A model generated the notes under the pieces. The model was not told the origin of the DNA and did not search any database. It saw only the letters and a program-made list of their open reading frames with translations. Source: Gentiana macrophylla (lineage: Eukaryota; Streptophyta; Magnoliopsida; Gentianales; Gentianaceae). Taken from it: DNA of 64,000 nt. Positions 1 to 12,809 of this stretch are shown piece by piece. Where the stretch lies: the NCBI GenBank assembly GCA_026214975.1, contig CM047805.1, positions 9,510,463-9,574,462 on the forward strand, written 5' to 3'. A program made the translations under genes and the position numbers. How positions within the stretch are numbered: the first letter of the stretch is position 1; the number at the start of each line of letters is the position of its first letter.

Positions 1-348
1 ATGATCTCAGATCGATGTCGGTAGCATTTAAATATGCAACAGAACATTCCAAACAGATCATTAACAAACTCAAAGAGATTAATAGCAAGTACAATGGACA
101 ATAGATTTAGTACAATATGTACATCGACTAAAAGGTAATACATAGAAGATCAATACAAGTCCAAAAATAATCAAACTATCATCCAAATTATAGGAAGGAT
201 ATTCAAGTTCAAAGAACTAAATTATCATGCCCAAAATTCACAAGGTGCTGAATTACAAGTTCAGTAAGCCTATGAACTAGGCCTATCTATTACATGATGA
301 TACAATGTAGATCAAAAACCTCAAAGACGCCAAGGCACACAAAGAAGC

Positions 349-720
349 CTATGAACTAGGCCTATCTATTGCATTAAGGCACACAATATCGATATTAGTA
401 TCGATGACGTTACATAGTATCGTGCTCAAGAGGACACTTCTTTCGGTTTTTTTGTTGCAAGGTCTATGTCCCCCAAGTCCTTGATATGAACTGAATGTCT
501 TCTTGCAGTTCAAGCACTCATATTTACTTCTTTTCGAAGCATGTTTCAATACTACTTTTTCTTTAGGATCATTTCTTTTAGGCCTCTTCTTGTTCTTGGG
601 TTCAATCACATTAGGCCACTTGTTCTTGGCTTCATAAACAACTGCATTCTTGAAAAATCCTTCAAAAGACGTATCCGATTCACCTTTTCAACACATTCAT
701 CCAAATAGTAACCTGAATCA
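349..720 (-). pseudogene. C2H2 zinc-finger (ZAT-like) gene fragment, broken
   Basis: The minus strand encodes a single plant-type C2H2 finger, CLNCKKTFSSYQGLGGH followed by RPCNKKTE. Plant ZAT-like transcription factors normally have QALGGH and a second zinc-binding His three or four residues later; here that position reads Asn (PCNKK where PCHKK is expected), so the finger should not bind zinc properly. Upstream (610-660) the frame continues as an acidic/Lys-rich linker (SFEGFF..VVYEAKNKW). Near 690 a 1-nt shift separates it from a plausible N-terminal part (DSGYYLDECVEK), which directly follows a possible splice acceptor near 730. After the finger the frame runs into low-complexity sequence and stops at 349. 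I read it as a decayed nuclear transcription-factor gene or gene fragment. No other finger is seen in the window. Confidence 0.6.
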
Positions 721-1559
721 GAGCTTTCTTGCTTATTAACAAGAAAAAATAGGGAGGAAAAAGAAAACCAAACAGACACACACACATAAACAAAATTTAC
801 AGCTGAAATTTGTCAATAGCCAAGTAATAATTGCAACAACTACAAAATAAGCGTGAATTGACACCTAATAAAATTCAACAAGACAAAGATGATTGAACAA
901 ATGTTTAAACCCTTAGCAGAAAAAATCACAAGAAAACTGACTTTACTTGCAACTGAGTCCTCCACTTCCTTTCCCTGCGTGATCTACTCGAAACTGCACC
1001 TACCAAACTCAAATAGACATTTTATCAAACAGATGTTGTACAACTTCGGAATATGCATTTGAACTCTAGCTTTGTGTTTAGCCTACACCAATTGTGCTTA
1101 GATTTATCTCATTAGTTTTATCAAATCATGTCATCACCTCCCAGAGAAAAAAAATAACAAGAGGCAAGCTCATGAACACAAAACTCCGTATTCCACAGGT
1201 TCATATAAGGCACACAATATGAGTAACAATATCATATAAGGCACACACTATCGATGATCGATGATCGATGTCGATGTCGATTATCGAAACAAGATTATCG
1301 TGCTCATTTAAAGCTTAATTCAAGTGACTACTTCAAGGCACACATATCTGGCTCATATAAGGCTCATTTAAGGCTTAATTCAAGGGACACAATATCATAT
1401 CTGGCTCATATAAGCCATATAAAGAAGGATATCTTGATTGGGATTGGTGACACATAGCCTTTGTTGCTTTGTTCTGGCTATTGGTCAACAGTCTTTGTTG
1501 GACTTGTTGGATCTAGAGAGTTGTTGATTCCCTTTTATTGCTCCGATTAGAAGACAACA
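721..1559. other. Non-coding flank with short scrambled repeats
   Basis: No coding region is supported. At 1200-1440 several short motifs recur in shuffled order: aaggcacacaatat, tcatataaggc, atcgatgatcgatg and aaggctcatttaaggcttaa (twice). The same aggcacacaatatcgat string lies at 375-395, inside the zinc-finger fragment's 3' end. This looks like local duplication rather than a clean tandem array. On the minus strand, about 960-1007 could be a short exon bounded by gtgcag and gtaaag, but this is weak. Confidence 0.4.
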
Positions 1560-3250
1560 TGTTGGACCCTTGGAAAGGCTAACACAAGTTTAGAGGGGGG
1601 GGGTGAATAAACTTGTCAACTAAAACTTTCCTAAACTGAATTTTAAACAGATTATGGTTCAATTAAAACTTGTGTGGAGTTAAGCTGACTAAGTTGAGTT
1701 TAAGTCAAACTGACTTAATCAAAAACCGAGTCAACCAGCAGCGGATAAGTTTAACCTTAATTTAACAAACAGTTTGTTGACTTGGTTTTAACGAAAACTA
1801 GATAATAAAAACTGTAATGAAGAAAGTAAATGCTTAAAATAAATAGACAAGAATTATAGAGGTTCCAGGTGGTGTAATCCTGTCAATCCTCACTTCCCCT
1901 GTGATGCGGAGGAAAATTCCACTAGAACTTCTTTGAGATGGCCCGGTTACAAAAAGTTCTAAACTGATAGTCCTTGACTAATCCCTAGCTTCACTATCTA
2001 AACACTTGTAGAACAGGTAGGATTGATGCTCTTCAATTGTTTGAAACACTGGTCCTTGTAGGGTAGAATTGTCTCTTCACCAGCTCCTCACAAACACAGT
2101 CTTCCTGACTGCACTCAACTGTCCTTCACACCTTCTTGGTATTTCACAGTCTAAACCTTTGATAAAGTCAAAGTTGAGACTTGAATCAATAACTATGATT
2201 CAATTGTGATTTGAGCTTTTCTTTTGGCTAGATAGATTTTGCACAGCTCTGTATTTCTTCAAATGATCGATCTTGAATTTGCTTGAATGTGCTTAGACGC
2301 TTGAAGAAATTTTCTTGATCTTGCAATTAAGTACGTAGCAGGTATTCTTTAAGATTGGCTTTCCCCTTTTAATTAGATCTTTATTGGCTAGATAGATTCT
2401 TTTTAATTCCTCCCGCTCCCTTCCTTTTGTTGTAGTAAAGTAGCCTATTTATGTGGGGTTTGTCAAACGCTTCATCCTGCTTGAATCTTGTAACGGCTAT
2501 AATATTTGACCGTTCTGCTGTGTCAGTATTTCATCCAATAGAATCGCTTATTTTATAACGTTCGACTGTACTATCAGCTTGTTGGATGTAAGACTGAGTT
2601 TCCTTGTCAGTTTTACACTGAGTTTATTGCTTGTCAGTTTCTTGACTGATTTGGAGCATTAACTGAGATTTTACTCTTCTTCAAATATCAGTACTCCAGT
2701 TTTTCATCTAATTATAATTGTCTTAATCAGAGTACACCATGACTCATTGTCATCTAAGAATTCATTGTCCTTATGATTCTTAGGTCTTCATACAAGATCC
2801 ATAAAGTCAGTTTAGGTCACCACAATCTTGCCTGAAGTCTAACTGTCTCGACTTATAATCTTCATAACTGAGTTTGAACCCTCAGTTCTTCAATCTTCAA
2901 TAACTGAGTCTGTGTCCCTCTCTTCTAGATAAGCCAACTGAGTCTGTGTCCCTTAGCGAACTTACCTTCTTCAGTTTAATGTAGGTGTATCCTAAGTCAG
3001 TTTCTTGTGGAATCTCAGTTCAATTAAATCCCAGTTTCTTACTTTCTCAGTTCACGACCTAGATCTATTACAGTGCTTGTCTGATTTAACCTATACAAAT
3101 ATCAGACTCTATAAAATCCTATACATTAATATCTAGACATCTTTTTGCTTTGCACTATAACAGCTAGTTATGACACTTCATCAATGGGGTTAATAATAAT
3201 AACTGATTAAGCGATGAATCATCATCAAAACATAAATTTTATTTCCAACA
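1560..3250 (-). repeat. 3' LTR of element A
   Basis: 1691-bp LTR, collinear with 17913-21080 once the nested solo LTR there is removed. It is similar to the LTRs of element B at the start of U3 (shared CTAGCTGTTATAGTGCAAAG and AAAAAGATGTCTAGAT). The TATA region seen in the 5' LTR (CCTATAAATAGG, minus strand) is altered here at about 2445-2455. Many differences from the 5' LTR sit at CTGAG/CTCAG positions. Confidence 0.85.
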
Positions 3251-3273
3251 ATTTCCCCATTTTTGATGATGTC
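3251..3273 (-). other. Polypurine tract of element A
   Basis: On the minus strand the tract CATCAAAAATGGGGAAAT lies directly before the 3' LTR start TGTTGG. It matches the position and composition of the tract in element B (59860-59874), where plus-strand DNA synthesis would be primed. Confidence 0.75.
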
Positions 3274-3424
3274 AATACACTCCTTAAAAGCAATGCAAAA
3301 AGATAAAACAAAATACAGTAAATAACACAATGAACTGAGAAACTGAGAATTTATTTGATAGCTGATTTACAGTGCCGAATAATAGAGTACAACATAATAA
3401 AAAGAACTAGAAAATAGTTTCTTT

Positions 3425-4748
3425 TTACTTGACAGCTAAAATGGATTGATTATCATAAGTTTCTGCAACAGTTCTCATAGCATCATTTGTAGCTGAGCTT
3501 TCAATTCCATGGATGCTTGCCCAAATGTTCCATGATTCAGATAAGTTGTGCTTCCTGAAGAATTTGTTTTTGAAAAGAACTGTGAAAGTGAAGACAGTTG
3601 CCCTTAGTCTTTCATTGGTGGCTGTTCTTAATAGACTTTGAACAAATTCTGGTTCAGTCTTTTCAATCTGCTCTGATTCTTTATCTATAATACCATCATT
3701 TACCCATTTTTTTCAATTTATTGAGGTAGTGCATGAGCAACTTCTGCATATGTAGGAACGCTTTTAGAGATTCTTCTCTTGATTCTCCTTCTTTTGCTGG
3801 TAGATCTCTGAATAGACTGTAGAGACGAGAATCCAAACCAACTCTTTTGTCAGTGGGCTCTGTGTATTTAACAATTAGTTCCATTTCTTCATCAGTAAAC
3901 TCTCCTCTAGCTTTCTTCAGTTCATTCAATTTATCATCAGCAACGCAAGGACTTGTGGTATCTCAGTTGCATTGATTTTTAAGATGTCCAAACTTTCCCC
4001 CTATTTGACATCATCTTTATGAATCAGGCTTCTGATGTAAGCATTTAGATTTTGTTGAGTTGATGCCAAAATGGTTTGAGCTACAACCGAGTCTTTCATG
4101 CCACTTTCCATTAATACCATTCTGTCAACCAGATTGTTGAGAATGCCTTCCCATCTGTCTAGAGTTTCATCTCTTCTTGCGTCATTCTCAATGGTTGTCT
4201 TCCTAAGCTTAATCAAAGTATTGTCACAATTTTCAGCGACAGTATCCATCTTCTTTTCAAGTTTACCTCTTTCATCTTGACTAGCTTCTGAGGATTTTAG
4301 GACTTTTCCAAATAAGCTTTTGTCATCCTTTTGAATTCTGATTATCTCATTGTGATAATACTTAATGAGATCAACCTGAGTAGGAACATCTTGTGAGCTT
4401 CCTGCTTGCTGTTCATTGGCTTTGTTTGTCTCAAATTCAGCTGATTTAGCTTGCTTGTGTGGTGAGACAATTACTTCCTTCAGTTTTTCCTTGAATTCTG
4501 CTGACTTTCTTCTTTCTTCAGACTGTTTTCTAGTTTCTTCCACGTTTTATTGATCAACACTTTTTGCAGGTGATAACTGAACATACAATTCATCATCTGA
4601 TTCTTCTTCAGTCATCTTTGCCACCGTTCTTGCTATTTCTAGCAAAGATTTGTCTGTAGGAGATTTATATCCTTACTTTTCTTCTTGTTGTGCATCAGAC
4701 ACATTTTTAGAACTAGAACTCTCACTGGATTCATCAGAACTACTGGAC
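3425..4748 (-). pseudogene. Element A ORF3, C-terminal half
   Basis: Continuation of A's downstream ORF after the E1 insertion. The readable blocks on the minus strand are 4543-4001 (charged, probable coiled coil with repeated Glu/Lys/Arg), 3929-3696 (FTDEEMELIVKYTEP..) and a last block (ATVFTFTVLF..SWNIWASI) ending at a stop at 3425-3427. Frame changes or stops separate the blocks. Sireviruses carry an ORF downstream of pol, in the position of a retroviral env; its function is unknown. Nothing here looks like a signal peptide or a convincing transmembrane segment. The other half is at 14068-16173. Confidence 0.7.
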
Positions 4749-4753
4749 TCATC

Positions 4754-5447
4754 TGTTAGGAAATCTACGTGGGAATGCAGCGGAATTCAAAATTTTGATT
4801 TCCTTTTACCCAAGATCAACTTCGTTTAAGCAATAAACAAATAAGCTAGAGACGGTGATTACCTTGGTTGATCTAAAAGATCGACGCTTTGACCGTCTAA
4901 GGAGAGTAGTTCTGCATAGAGCCGCCCAAGTGTTCGGCCTCTACCGCTAGTCCACACGAACAACCCGCCGGAATCCCATCATGGCTTGCTATTGGAAAAC
5001 TCCGGTTGCTAGACCGGCCCTTTTCCCCTCTCTCCAACTCTCTATAGGATGCTCTCTATTTTACACAAAGAACTATGAGTTCTTGGAATTATGATGTACA
5101 AAAGAGCTTGACACCCACCTCTTATTTATAGTGTGGGGCGCCCATCTAGTGTGTGGAGAAGAAAACATTTTTCCAATAAAATAAGGAAAATATAATTGAT
5201 TGATTTATCTCATTTATTATAATATCTCATATCAAATAAATCTAGGATATTGTCAATATCTTATATTGAATATTCCCAAGATATTGTCAATATCTAATAT
5301 TGACTATCTTTATTTTATTACCATAAAACAATTCACACATGTGTATATATCACATATATAATACACAAATAAATCTATATACAAATATAGTTATTACACA
5401 AGTGCACATGCATATCACATATATGCATGGTACACGCATGTACACAA

Positions 5448-5511
<64 letters not shown>

Positions 5512-6752
5512 ATATCTAATATTAATATATGGTAATACTCATTAATTAAATTGCACAATCCAAGTGTATCTTATACACATTAAATGTGGCGCCCCTTTGA
5601 CCAACAAATTGGCTTCCGGAATATTCTTTAATTAATATAATACTATTAATATCTTGTATTTAATTTATTCATAATAAATAAATACCACCATATTAATTTA
5701 CCACTATAACCTTTATAGTCTCGAGATAAACTTTTCTTATTTTAATCCGGCTAGATGTTCATATGTGTGTGCCCCGATAGGCTTCCGAATATGTTGGCTG
5801 TAGACACAAAGTGCAAATTACGAAAATGCCCTTCATGCCTAACGATCACGGAATAGCGTCTAGCAACACACCGTGACTTCCGATCATCGGAAGAGTCAAA
5901 TGCAATGACTACTACCTTTCATGTGAAATAGTTACCGTGTAACTTACAATCATATCGCTGTAATAATATCCATACGGTCGTACGTCGAGTGTCAAACATT
6001 AACAACCGTATCTTATAATCTGGATATCATGCTCTCTCAAGTAACTCGCTTACTCCCACTTTGCAAAGATTCACGAGTAGTAAGACATTCCTTATAAGAA
6101 GGCCATTTCGATATTCAATCCTAATCATAGGATACGCGATTCCCGCATTTCGACCAATCATGTATACTCCGCATGCTTCAATATCATACCCAATCACTAC
6201 CGCATGATCGCCCCATGGCTGTGGAAACCTCAATAGTGTCAAAGCATGACAATCCACACCGTGATGCCATGAAGACTCGGTCTTAAGGATAATTACACAA
6301 CCGTCACATAGTGTGACACTTATCCGTAAGTGAGTGGGTCGATCTAACGTCGCATTCTCTAATACACATCCACGCATACCCAAGTGTCTCTACACTTCGA
6401 TAGATTTAGATCTATCCTCGCCTCTAAAGACAGAAGACATCTAATACGTATAGCCTATTTGTACTATCAATGTCCTGCTTAATAGTACATCACCCTAGAG
6501 ACATTTAAGTATCAAACTTATTAAAGTGATTAGAGATCTCATCAACCATAATCGCCTATCATGGTTTCTCTATCACAGTTTAATACTAAGGACGTTATCA
6601 TATAACAATTCACAATTGGTTCTTTAAAAGAACAAATATATGACAACAGAAAAAGCCATTTAATCTATGTATAAGCACAAAGAAATAGTAGAAATGATCC
6701 GACCCGGTCGGATCTGGTCCAACCTGATTGGGTTTAGGACACTATTTCAACA
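4754..6752 (-). repeat. 3' LTR of E1
   Basis: Collinear with 12020-14062. It holds a (TA)n tract at about 5456-5507 and, on the minus strand, a TATA-like CACTATAAATAAGAG near 5124-5138, followed by probable transcript-leader sequence. The adjacent polypurine tract on the minus strand is CCAAGTGGGAGAT (6753-6766). Confidence 0.85.
5456..5507. repeat. (TA)n microsatellite in E1 3' LTR
   Basis: About 52 bp of uninterrupted TA repeats. The same LTR position carries (TA)n at 12725-12804, 28017-28058 and 35470-35515, with different lengths. Confidence 0.95.
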
Positions 6753-7109
6753 ATCTCCCACTTGGCGTAAAACCAATCACTCGTACACACGAGACCAAGT
6801 TGAAACACAAGAATCTCATGCAATACTCGCAACCAGCCCTACCCATAAACGGATCGCTATCCGTGGGGACTCAGACTATCTTCATATCATGTTCCAAATT
6901 GACCAAGTCAAAGGAACCGCCTCAACACACACATGAATCTCTGACGAGACCCTGGTCCTTGCTTTAAGCAATGAATCCACTTACTATATCAGCTATATAG
7001 AAAAGGTGGAAGAACCGCACAAGGTTCAGGAATGAACCTTCTAGATCCATGTACTGCTCCCGCTGCGCCTCTAAGGCACTACTGTGTTTTGGCCTCGTTG
7101 TAGAATTTA

Positions 7110-8400
7110 CAGTGACCCATATGCTAGAACATTTCCAGCTCACTGTATCACTTAATCAAAGTGACTGCAAACCCAGACTGTAGCTCCCACTCGCCTTCGT
7201 AAGACTCAGGATATACGTCCGTATAACTATATTTATTCGCTTCCAAGCTTCAATAAACTAGGAAATCATCCTTAACTTGTTTAAGGATATTCTCGACATT
7301 CACCAGATTTACTTTCATACTTGCTCATGACAGTTCATGAACTATGAACATCTGGCATTACCTTTATGATGGTTCCTATCGCAGTAGCAAAGGAAACCTT
7401 CCATAAGCATCATCTTTCACCTCATCTTTAGGACTAACATCCTAACATAGATAGATCTTGAGAACACCGGCTAGCAGCATCTTCTTTCGTGATCTATGCT
7501 AAACTCCTTTTAGCATCACATCTATATAGGTAAACTATAATCTAACATCAGTTAAATCTATCACTATAGATTCCTATTTCTAAAATAAGAACTGCTAATC
7601 CAAGTGCTTTCGTAAAGACCTTGAACTACCAAACATTAATAGACTGTGACATGGGGTGATAATTCCTGAGAGAGATATCTAATACCTTACTCAAAAATCG
7701 TAACACACTCCCACTATCCTTCTTGCACATTGGGCATATCCTTCTTTTGACTAAATCAAACTCCTTTGATTATCAAACAAAGAAATCGTCTAGAGAAACT
7801 TATTTGAGTCCATAAATGGATCTTGTGGGCTCACATATCATGTTATCGTCTATGAACATCGATTTGTTAGCCCAACGTCTTCAACACTATCATATAGCCA
7901 TGATACGAATGGTTATAACAAGCATAGTCTCAATAGAACTCGGCTCACTTTTCACAGGACATTCCTCTGTGTAAGATGCATTAGGTTCATAACCCGGTTG
8001 TCACCGATGGAATCTAATTCGATATTATGGCTCCTGGCCATATCTCTCAATCTTGTCTTTCAAACATTCTTTCATAAGTCGTGAGATATTCATTCTTCAA
8101 GATGAACGCACTGCGCAGCCTCTTCAGCTTGAGGTTATCTACAGACTTACGTAACTTTTGTGTGCACCGAGCAAAGGTTATACACCTCATCGCTATGCGG
8201 CGGCCTCGCTTCATGTTCCAATGGTTGAATGTATCTTTGTGGTTCTCAAACTCTTTTGAGATCTTATTCACTCTCACTGCTTCTTTTGGAAGAAACACTT
8301 CTCTGTAAGACAAATGTCCGAGACAAACACCTTTTTTGCTCCGCGGATGAGTAAATAATATCCAGCGATTTGCTAAGATATTCCACAAAGTTGCATATGC
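7110..8400 (-). pseudogene. Decayed copia pol relics in E1 (integrase tail and RNase H region)
   Basis: Two islands can be read on the minus strand. Around 8400-8250, KKVFVSDICLTEKCFF resembles the KK-VSRDV-F-E stretch after the copia integrase core. Around 7316-7110, SYEGEWELQSGFAVTLI resembles the DPKSQSGFVFTL region of Tork-type copia RNase H. Stops and shifts occur between and within them. The same relics, equally decayed, occur in E2 (32440-32600 and 33592-33780), so the decay probably predates amplification of the family. No active-site YVDD is seen. Confidence 0.5.
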
Positions 8401-11400
8401 CGTACTAGGCTCAAGCCTTTCTGACTTTGCCTATGACAACTTCAAATCATCGGTTAAGATAGATTCAACATTATCCCCTTCCATATCTAATATGGAATTT
8501 ATTCAACCTTTATTCTTTGAACTCGGTTAAGTATAAGGGCACTTACCCGAAAAGGGTAAGGGACATCGCATGGCTTGCGTCACACCTTTATCATATAAAG
8601 TGTTATTTCCATTTTGGGAACACAATCTAATTGCGTATCCCAAAGATGGTATCCTTCAAGGAGAATCGATTCCCTTCGCATTTACGACTTCAAACACCCT
8701 TCGATATTAATTACTTCAATCCAATTGAAAATTAATTCCTAAGTAGCTCATCAATCTCACATTCGTACTGGCTCGAACTTTTCGGGCTTTCCTAATTATG
8801 CACTTCACTGAGTACACTTGACTATTTCTAAAAATAGTCATAGAGATTAACAAACAATTATTTGTGGCATTAATTGTCATAAGCCAACAAACATCGGTAT
8901 GTTTAGGCTTTAGACAATTTTTCTAGCGCCATTTACCTTTTTCATAAAAGGGTATTTTAGTCATCTTTAGATAAGATACATATTACCCACGTGATTCATA
9001 ATCATATGGTTCAACATCATCGTAATGACGCTTAATTACACGCTCCCTTCCAGAGAGACTATGTCTAGAGTAACCACAAATCAAGGATAATAACCATACA
9101 AATATTTAGTTGAGATCACATCACTTATATCATCTATATAGTGACATCTATCTAATATGTTAGATTCAAAGACCTTCCTACTTTATCGGAATAACATTTA
9201 TTCTTTACGATTGAATATGTCTCATCGAATCCTAACAAATAACTCAAAGCATGTTCTTTATAAGAACCGAACATAATAACATTTATTTAGTTCCCTTATC
9301 GCTTTTTAGATCCGAATATGGTAAGTGTTACAACGCTTGCTTCACCTTCCATATCTCAGTATTTAATCTTTCTAATTTAATCACACTCGAAGGATTACAT
9401 ATATCTAAGAGTTGACTTGAACTTAGATTGATTTATCTCAATTCACTTGCCTATAATAGAAACTTCAATAAGTTCTCTATTTAAGCACATGTCCTAACTT
9501 TCATTTTAATCCTTCAAGCACTTGTAAATGTTTCTTAGTGTAGTCTTCATAAGATTTAAGAAAGATCACAAGAGCTATGTCTTTGATTTCCTTTCATAAA
9601 GAAAATCTAAAGTTTATTAAATAGTTTATTTATCCTTTTGAATCGTATTCAAAACATTGACTATTTAATTAACCTTTAAGCAATGATAGAATTAAGTCGA
9701 TACTTAAATATTACAATTTTGAAAACAACCTTTCCAAAATTAGATGTGGTCATTCTTATCCAACGTTTGAATTAATTGTCATCGTATGACTGAATGATCA
9801 TCTTGGATCGTATCCAATATATGACTAATTCGTTGAAATTTATTTCAATTGATTTAATCATATCATGAGCTTCCGCTTTCATTAATAATTAAAGTCTCGG
9901 AGCACTGCATCAATTATATAATCTCCTTGTCTCTAACTACTATAACGGGATGGCTCATGTCATTGGATATTTTAAAAGGATTAAAATTACTTAACCATAT
10001 TTGAGAACGTTTCTCAAAATTAACAGTCATAATTTGGTTTTACTAATCGAGAATAAAACATAAATATAAAGTTTGCTAAAAGTACAACATAAAAATGAAA
10101 ATAAAAGAGTGTTGTTGTTTATACACGTAAAATCAAATATGGTCTTTGGGATTATGATTTTGCTCCCACTAGTCAACTACTCCCTATTGACTTTCAAGAA
10201 TTTTTTCAAAATTCTTTAGTTGCTGAAATCCTATCTAGTTGACTCGATCCCCAACGTGGGCCGATCGACCGGGTCAATTTCGACGGGTAAGCACTTCTTA
10301 CCAATCGCGTCTAACGCGACTTACAGTGGTTTGACTAGTCAACTCTTTGACAATTCACATCGTCTATGTGATAGTCAACCTTATGTCTCTAAAATCAGAC
10401 GGTCCTGACGTGGGCCAATCACCGCAAGATTCTTAGTCGAGTCGTAACCCAAGTATTCATGAGATCTCATAACGGTCATATCTCGATAATGACGATATAC
10501 CCGTGGTAGGTCAACTCCCGACGCGGGCCGATCAGTTGATCCAACAAGGCTCTTCACCGTCACTATAATATTTGGAGACATATTATAACTCGATTTTTGT
10601 TGTGGGAGTAATTTTAAATTAATTCACTTAATTAATTTTGAATTAATTCTCTTAATTAATTAATTACGGTCTCATCATGTATATCTATCGCTATAGACAT
10701 ACGTCCTACACATTCATCTAAATCGTGCCTAGTTATGCATCTATCGTATCATATAAAATAAATACAAGCATAAAATAAATAATTTCGTAAAGTAACCGGT
10801 ATGATCATGGACTTTTCCTAGGTGTGGTTTCGAATACAAACTGACGAAACCGCGGGTCACAATCTAAGGGTAGTTGCAACCGCCAATAGGATCTTTAATG
10901 CGCCATCTCCATGGGATCTTTATTCTTCTTTCTTTGGTCTCCATCTTCTGCTCCATTCTTGTTACATTTAATTCTATCTAATAAAATAAATACACCCGCC
11001 GCAAACGGGGGGGAGCTTACGGGAATGGGATAAAATGCAGAAAATAAACTAGGTCACGTTCTTCATAACGGCTCAGACAAATTTTAAACCAACAGAAAAA
11101 TTAAATCATTCACATCTATCCTATCGGCTGTCCCATGATCAATCGGGTCCATATAAATTATAATCATATTATATCTACTATATCTAATCCATACAATAAC
11201 ATCTTATGAAAAAGATAAAATTAAAATTTAACTAGTTGCATCTTAATTAATCAATTAACATTTAATCTATTAAATAATTTTATCCAATCAATTAACTAAT
11301 TAACATTTAATTAATTAAAAGATTTTAATCGAAATAAAATTAACGATTAATTTTAAACCGATTTTAATTTTAATTTTAATTAATTAGAACTATTCCAAAA

Positions 11401-12007
11401 ATAAATCAAAATTAAAATTATTTCTCTTTTGTTTCTTTCCTTTTGATTCGTAATCAAAAGGGATGCTTTTGGTTTCTAAACCAAATTTGAAGTAGCCTCA
11501 CCACTTTTCAAAATCAAAATTTTGAAAGTGGCTTTGCTTCGTCTTTTCCAAATCAAATATTTGAAATGACTTGAGCTCTATTCCAAACAAAGTTTGAAAT
11601 ACCATTATTATTTTAATCAAGATGTGGCATCCCAATGGCCCAAACTATTTGAACCATTGGTTAGCCACATGACACAACTAAACAAAGCGAAATTAATAAT
11701 CACAACTATGAACCATATTGAATCACAAAATACACAAAACAAAAATTTGGAGATCCGTCAGCATTGACCGGTCAACCGATCGCCGCAACAGTTGCTGCCG
11801 CCGCCGCCGCCGCCAGCGTCCAGCCGCCGCCGCCAGGTGGTGCCGCGCACATGGGCCGGGGGCACCACCCGATCTCGCTTTATTTTTCTTTTTTCTTTTC
11901 ATGTATCACTTTTGCGAATCAAAAATCTTTCATCTTTTAATTACGTGATTTAAACGATAAAATTAACTACGCAATATTACATGCTTATTGCTTAAGCTCG
12001 AACCTTT
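8401..12007. other. E1 interior, non-coding
   Basis: AT-rich sequence with no supported coding region, collinear with the E2 interior. The end near the 5' LTR (about 11760-11870) is a GC-rich CCG/GCC run beside a gaccggtcaa motif; E2 has the same landmark at 28845-28920, probably the transcript leader. Around 11210-11440 it is A/T-rich with repeated taattaa strings. Confidence 0.6.
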
Positions 12008-12018
12008 CTCTGATACCA
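12008..12018 (-). other. Primer-binding site of E1 (tRNA-iMet)
   Basis: On the minus strand TGGTATCAGAG lies one base after the 5' LTR end CCTAACA. This is the standard plant copia PBS, complementary to the 3' end of initiator tRNA-Met. Confidence 0.9.
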
Positions 12019-12019
12019 C

Positions 12020-12716
12020 TGTTAGGAAATCTACGCGGGAACACAGAGGAATTCAAAATTTTGATTTCCTTTTACCCAAGATCGACTTCGTTTAAGCAAT
12101 AAACAAATAAGCTAGAGACGGTAATTACCTTGGTTGATCTAAAAGATCGACGCTTTGACCGCCTAAGGAGAGTAGTTCTCGCACAGAGCCGCCCAAGTGT
12201 TCGGCCTCTACCGCTAGTCCACACGAAACAGCCCTTGGCGGAATCCCATCATGGATTGCTATTGAAAACTCCGGCTTGCTAGACCGACCCTTTTCCCCTC
12301 TCTCCAACTCTCTATAGGATGCTCTCTATTTTACACAAAGAACTATGAGTTCTTGGTATTATGATGTACAAAAGAGCTTGACACCCACCTCTTATTTATA
12401 GTGTAGGGGGCGCCCCATCTAGGTGTGGAGGAGAAGAAAACCTTTTTCCAATAAAATAAGGAAAATATAATTGATTGATTTATCTCATTTATTATAATAT
12501 CTCATAAAATCTAGGATATTGTCAATATCTTATATTGAATATTCCCAAGATATTGTCAATATCTAATATTGACTATCTTTATTTTATTACCATAAATCAA
12601 TTCACACATGTGTATATATCACATATATAATACACAAATAAATCTATATACAAATATAGTTATTACACAAGTGCACATTCATATCACATATATGCATGGT
12701 ACACGCATGTACACAA

Positions 12717-12809
<93 letters not shown>

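Noticed and set aside
1200..1440. Possible CRISPR-like repeat array
   Set aside because: The repeats are irregular without uniform spacers, and this is plant nuclear DNA.
8047..8388. 113-codon minus-strand frame in E1
   Set aside because: The neighbouring frame matches a copia integrase-tail relic shared with E2; this frame has no recognisable domain.
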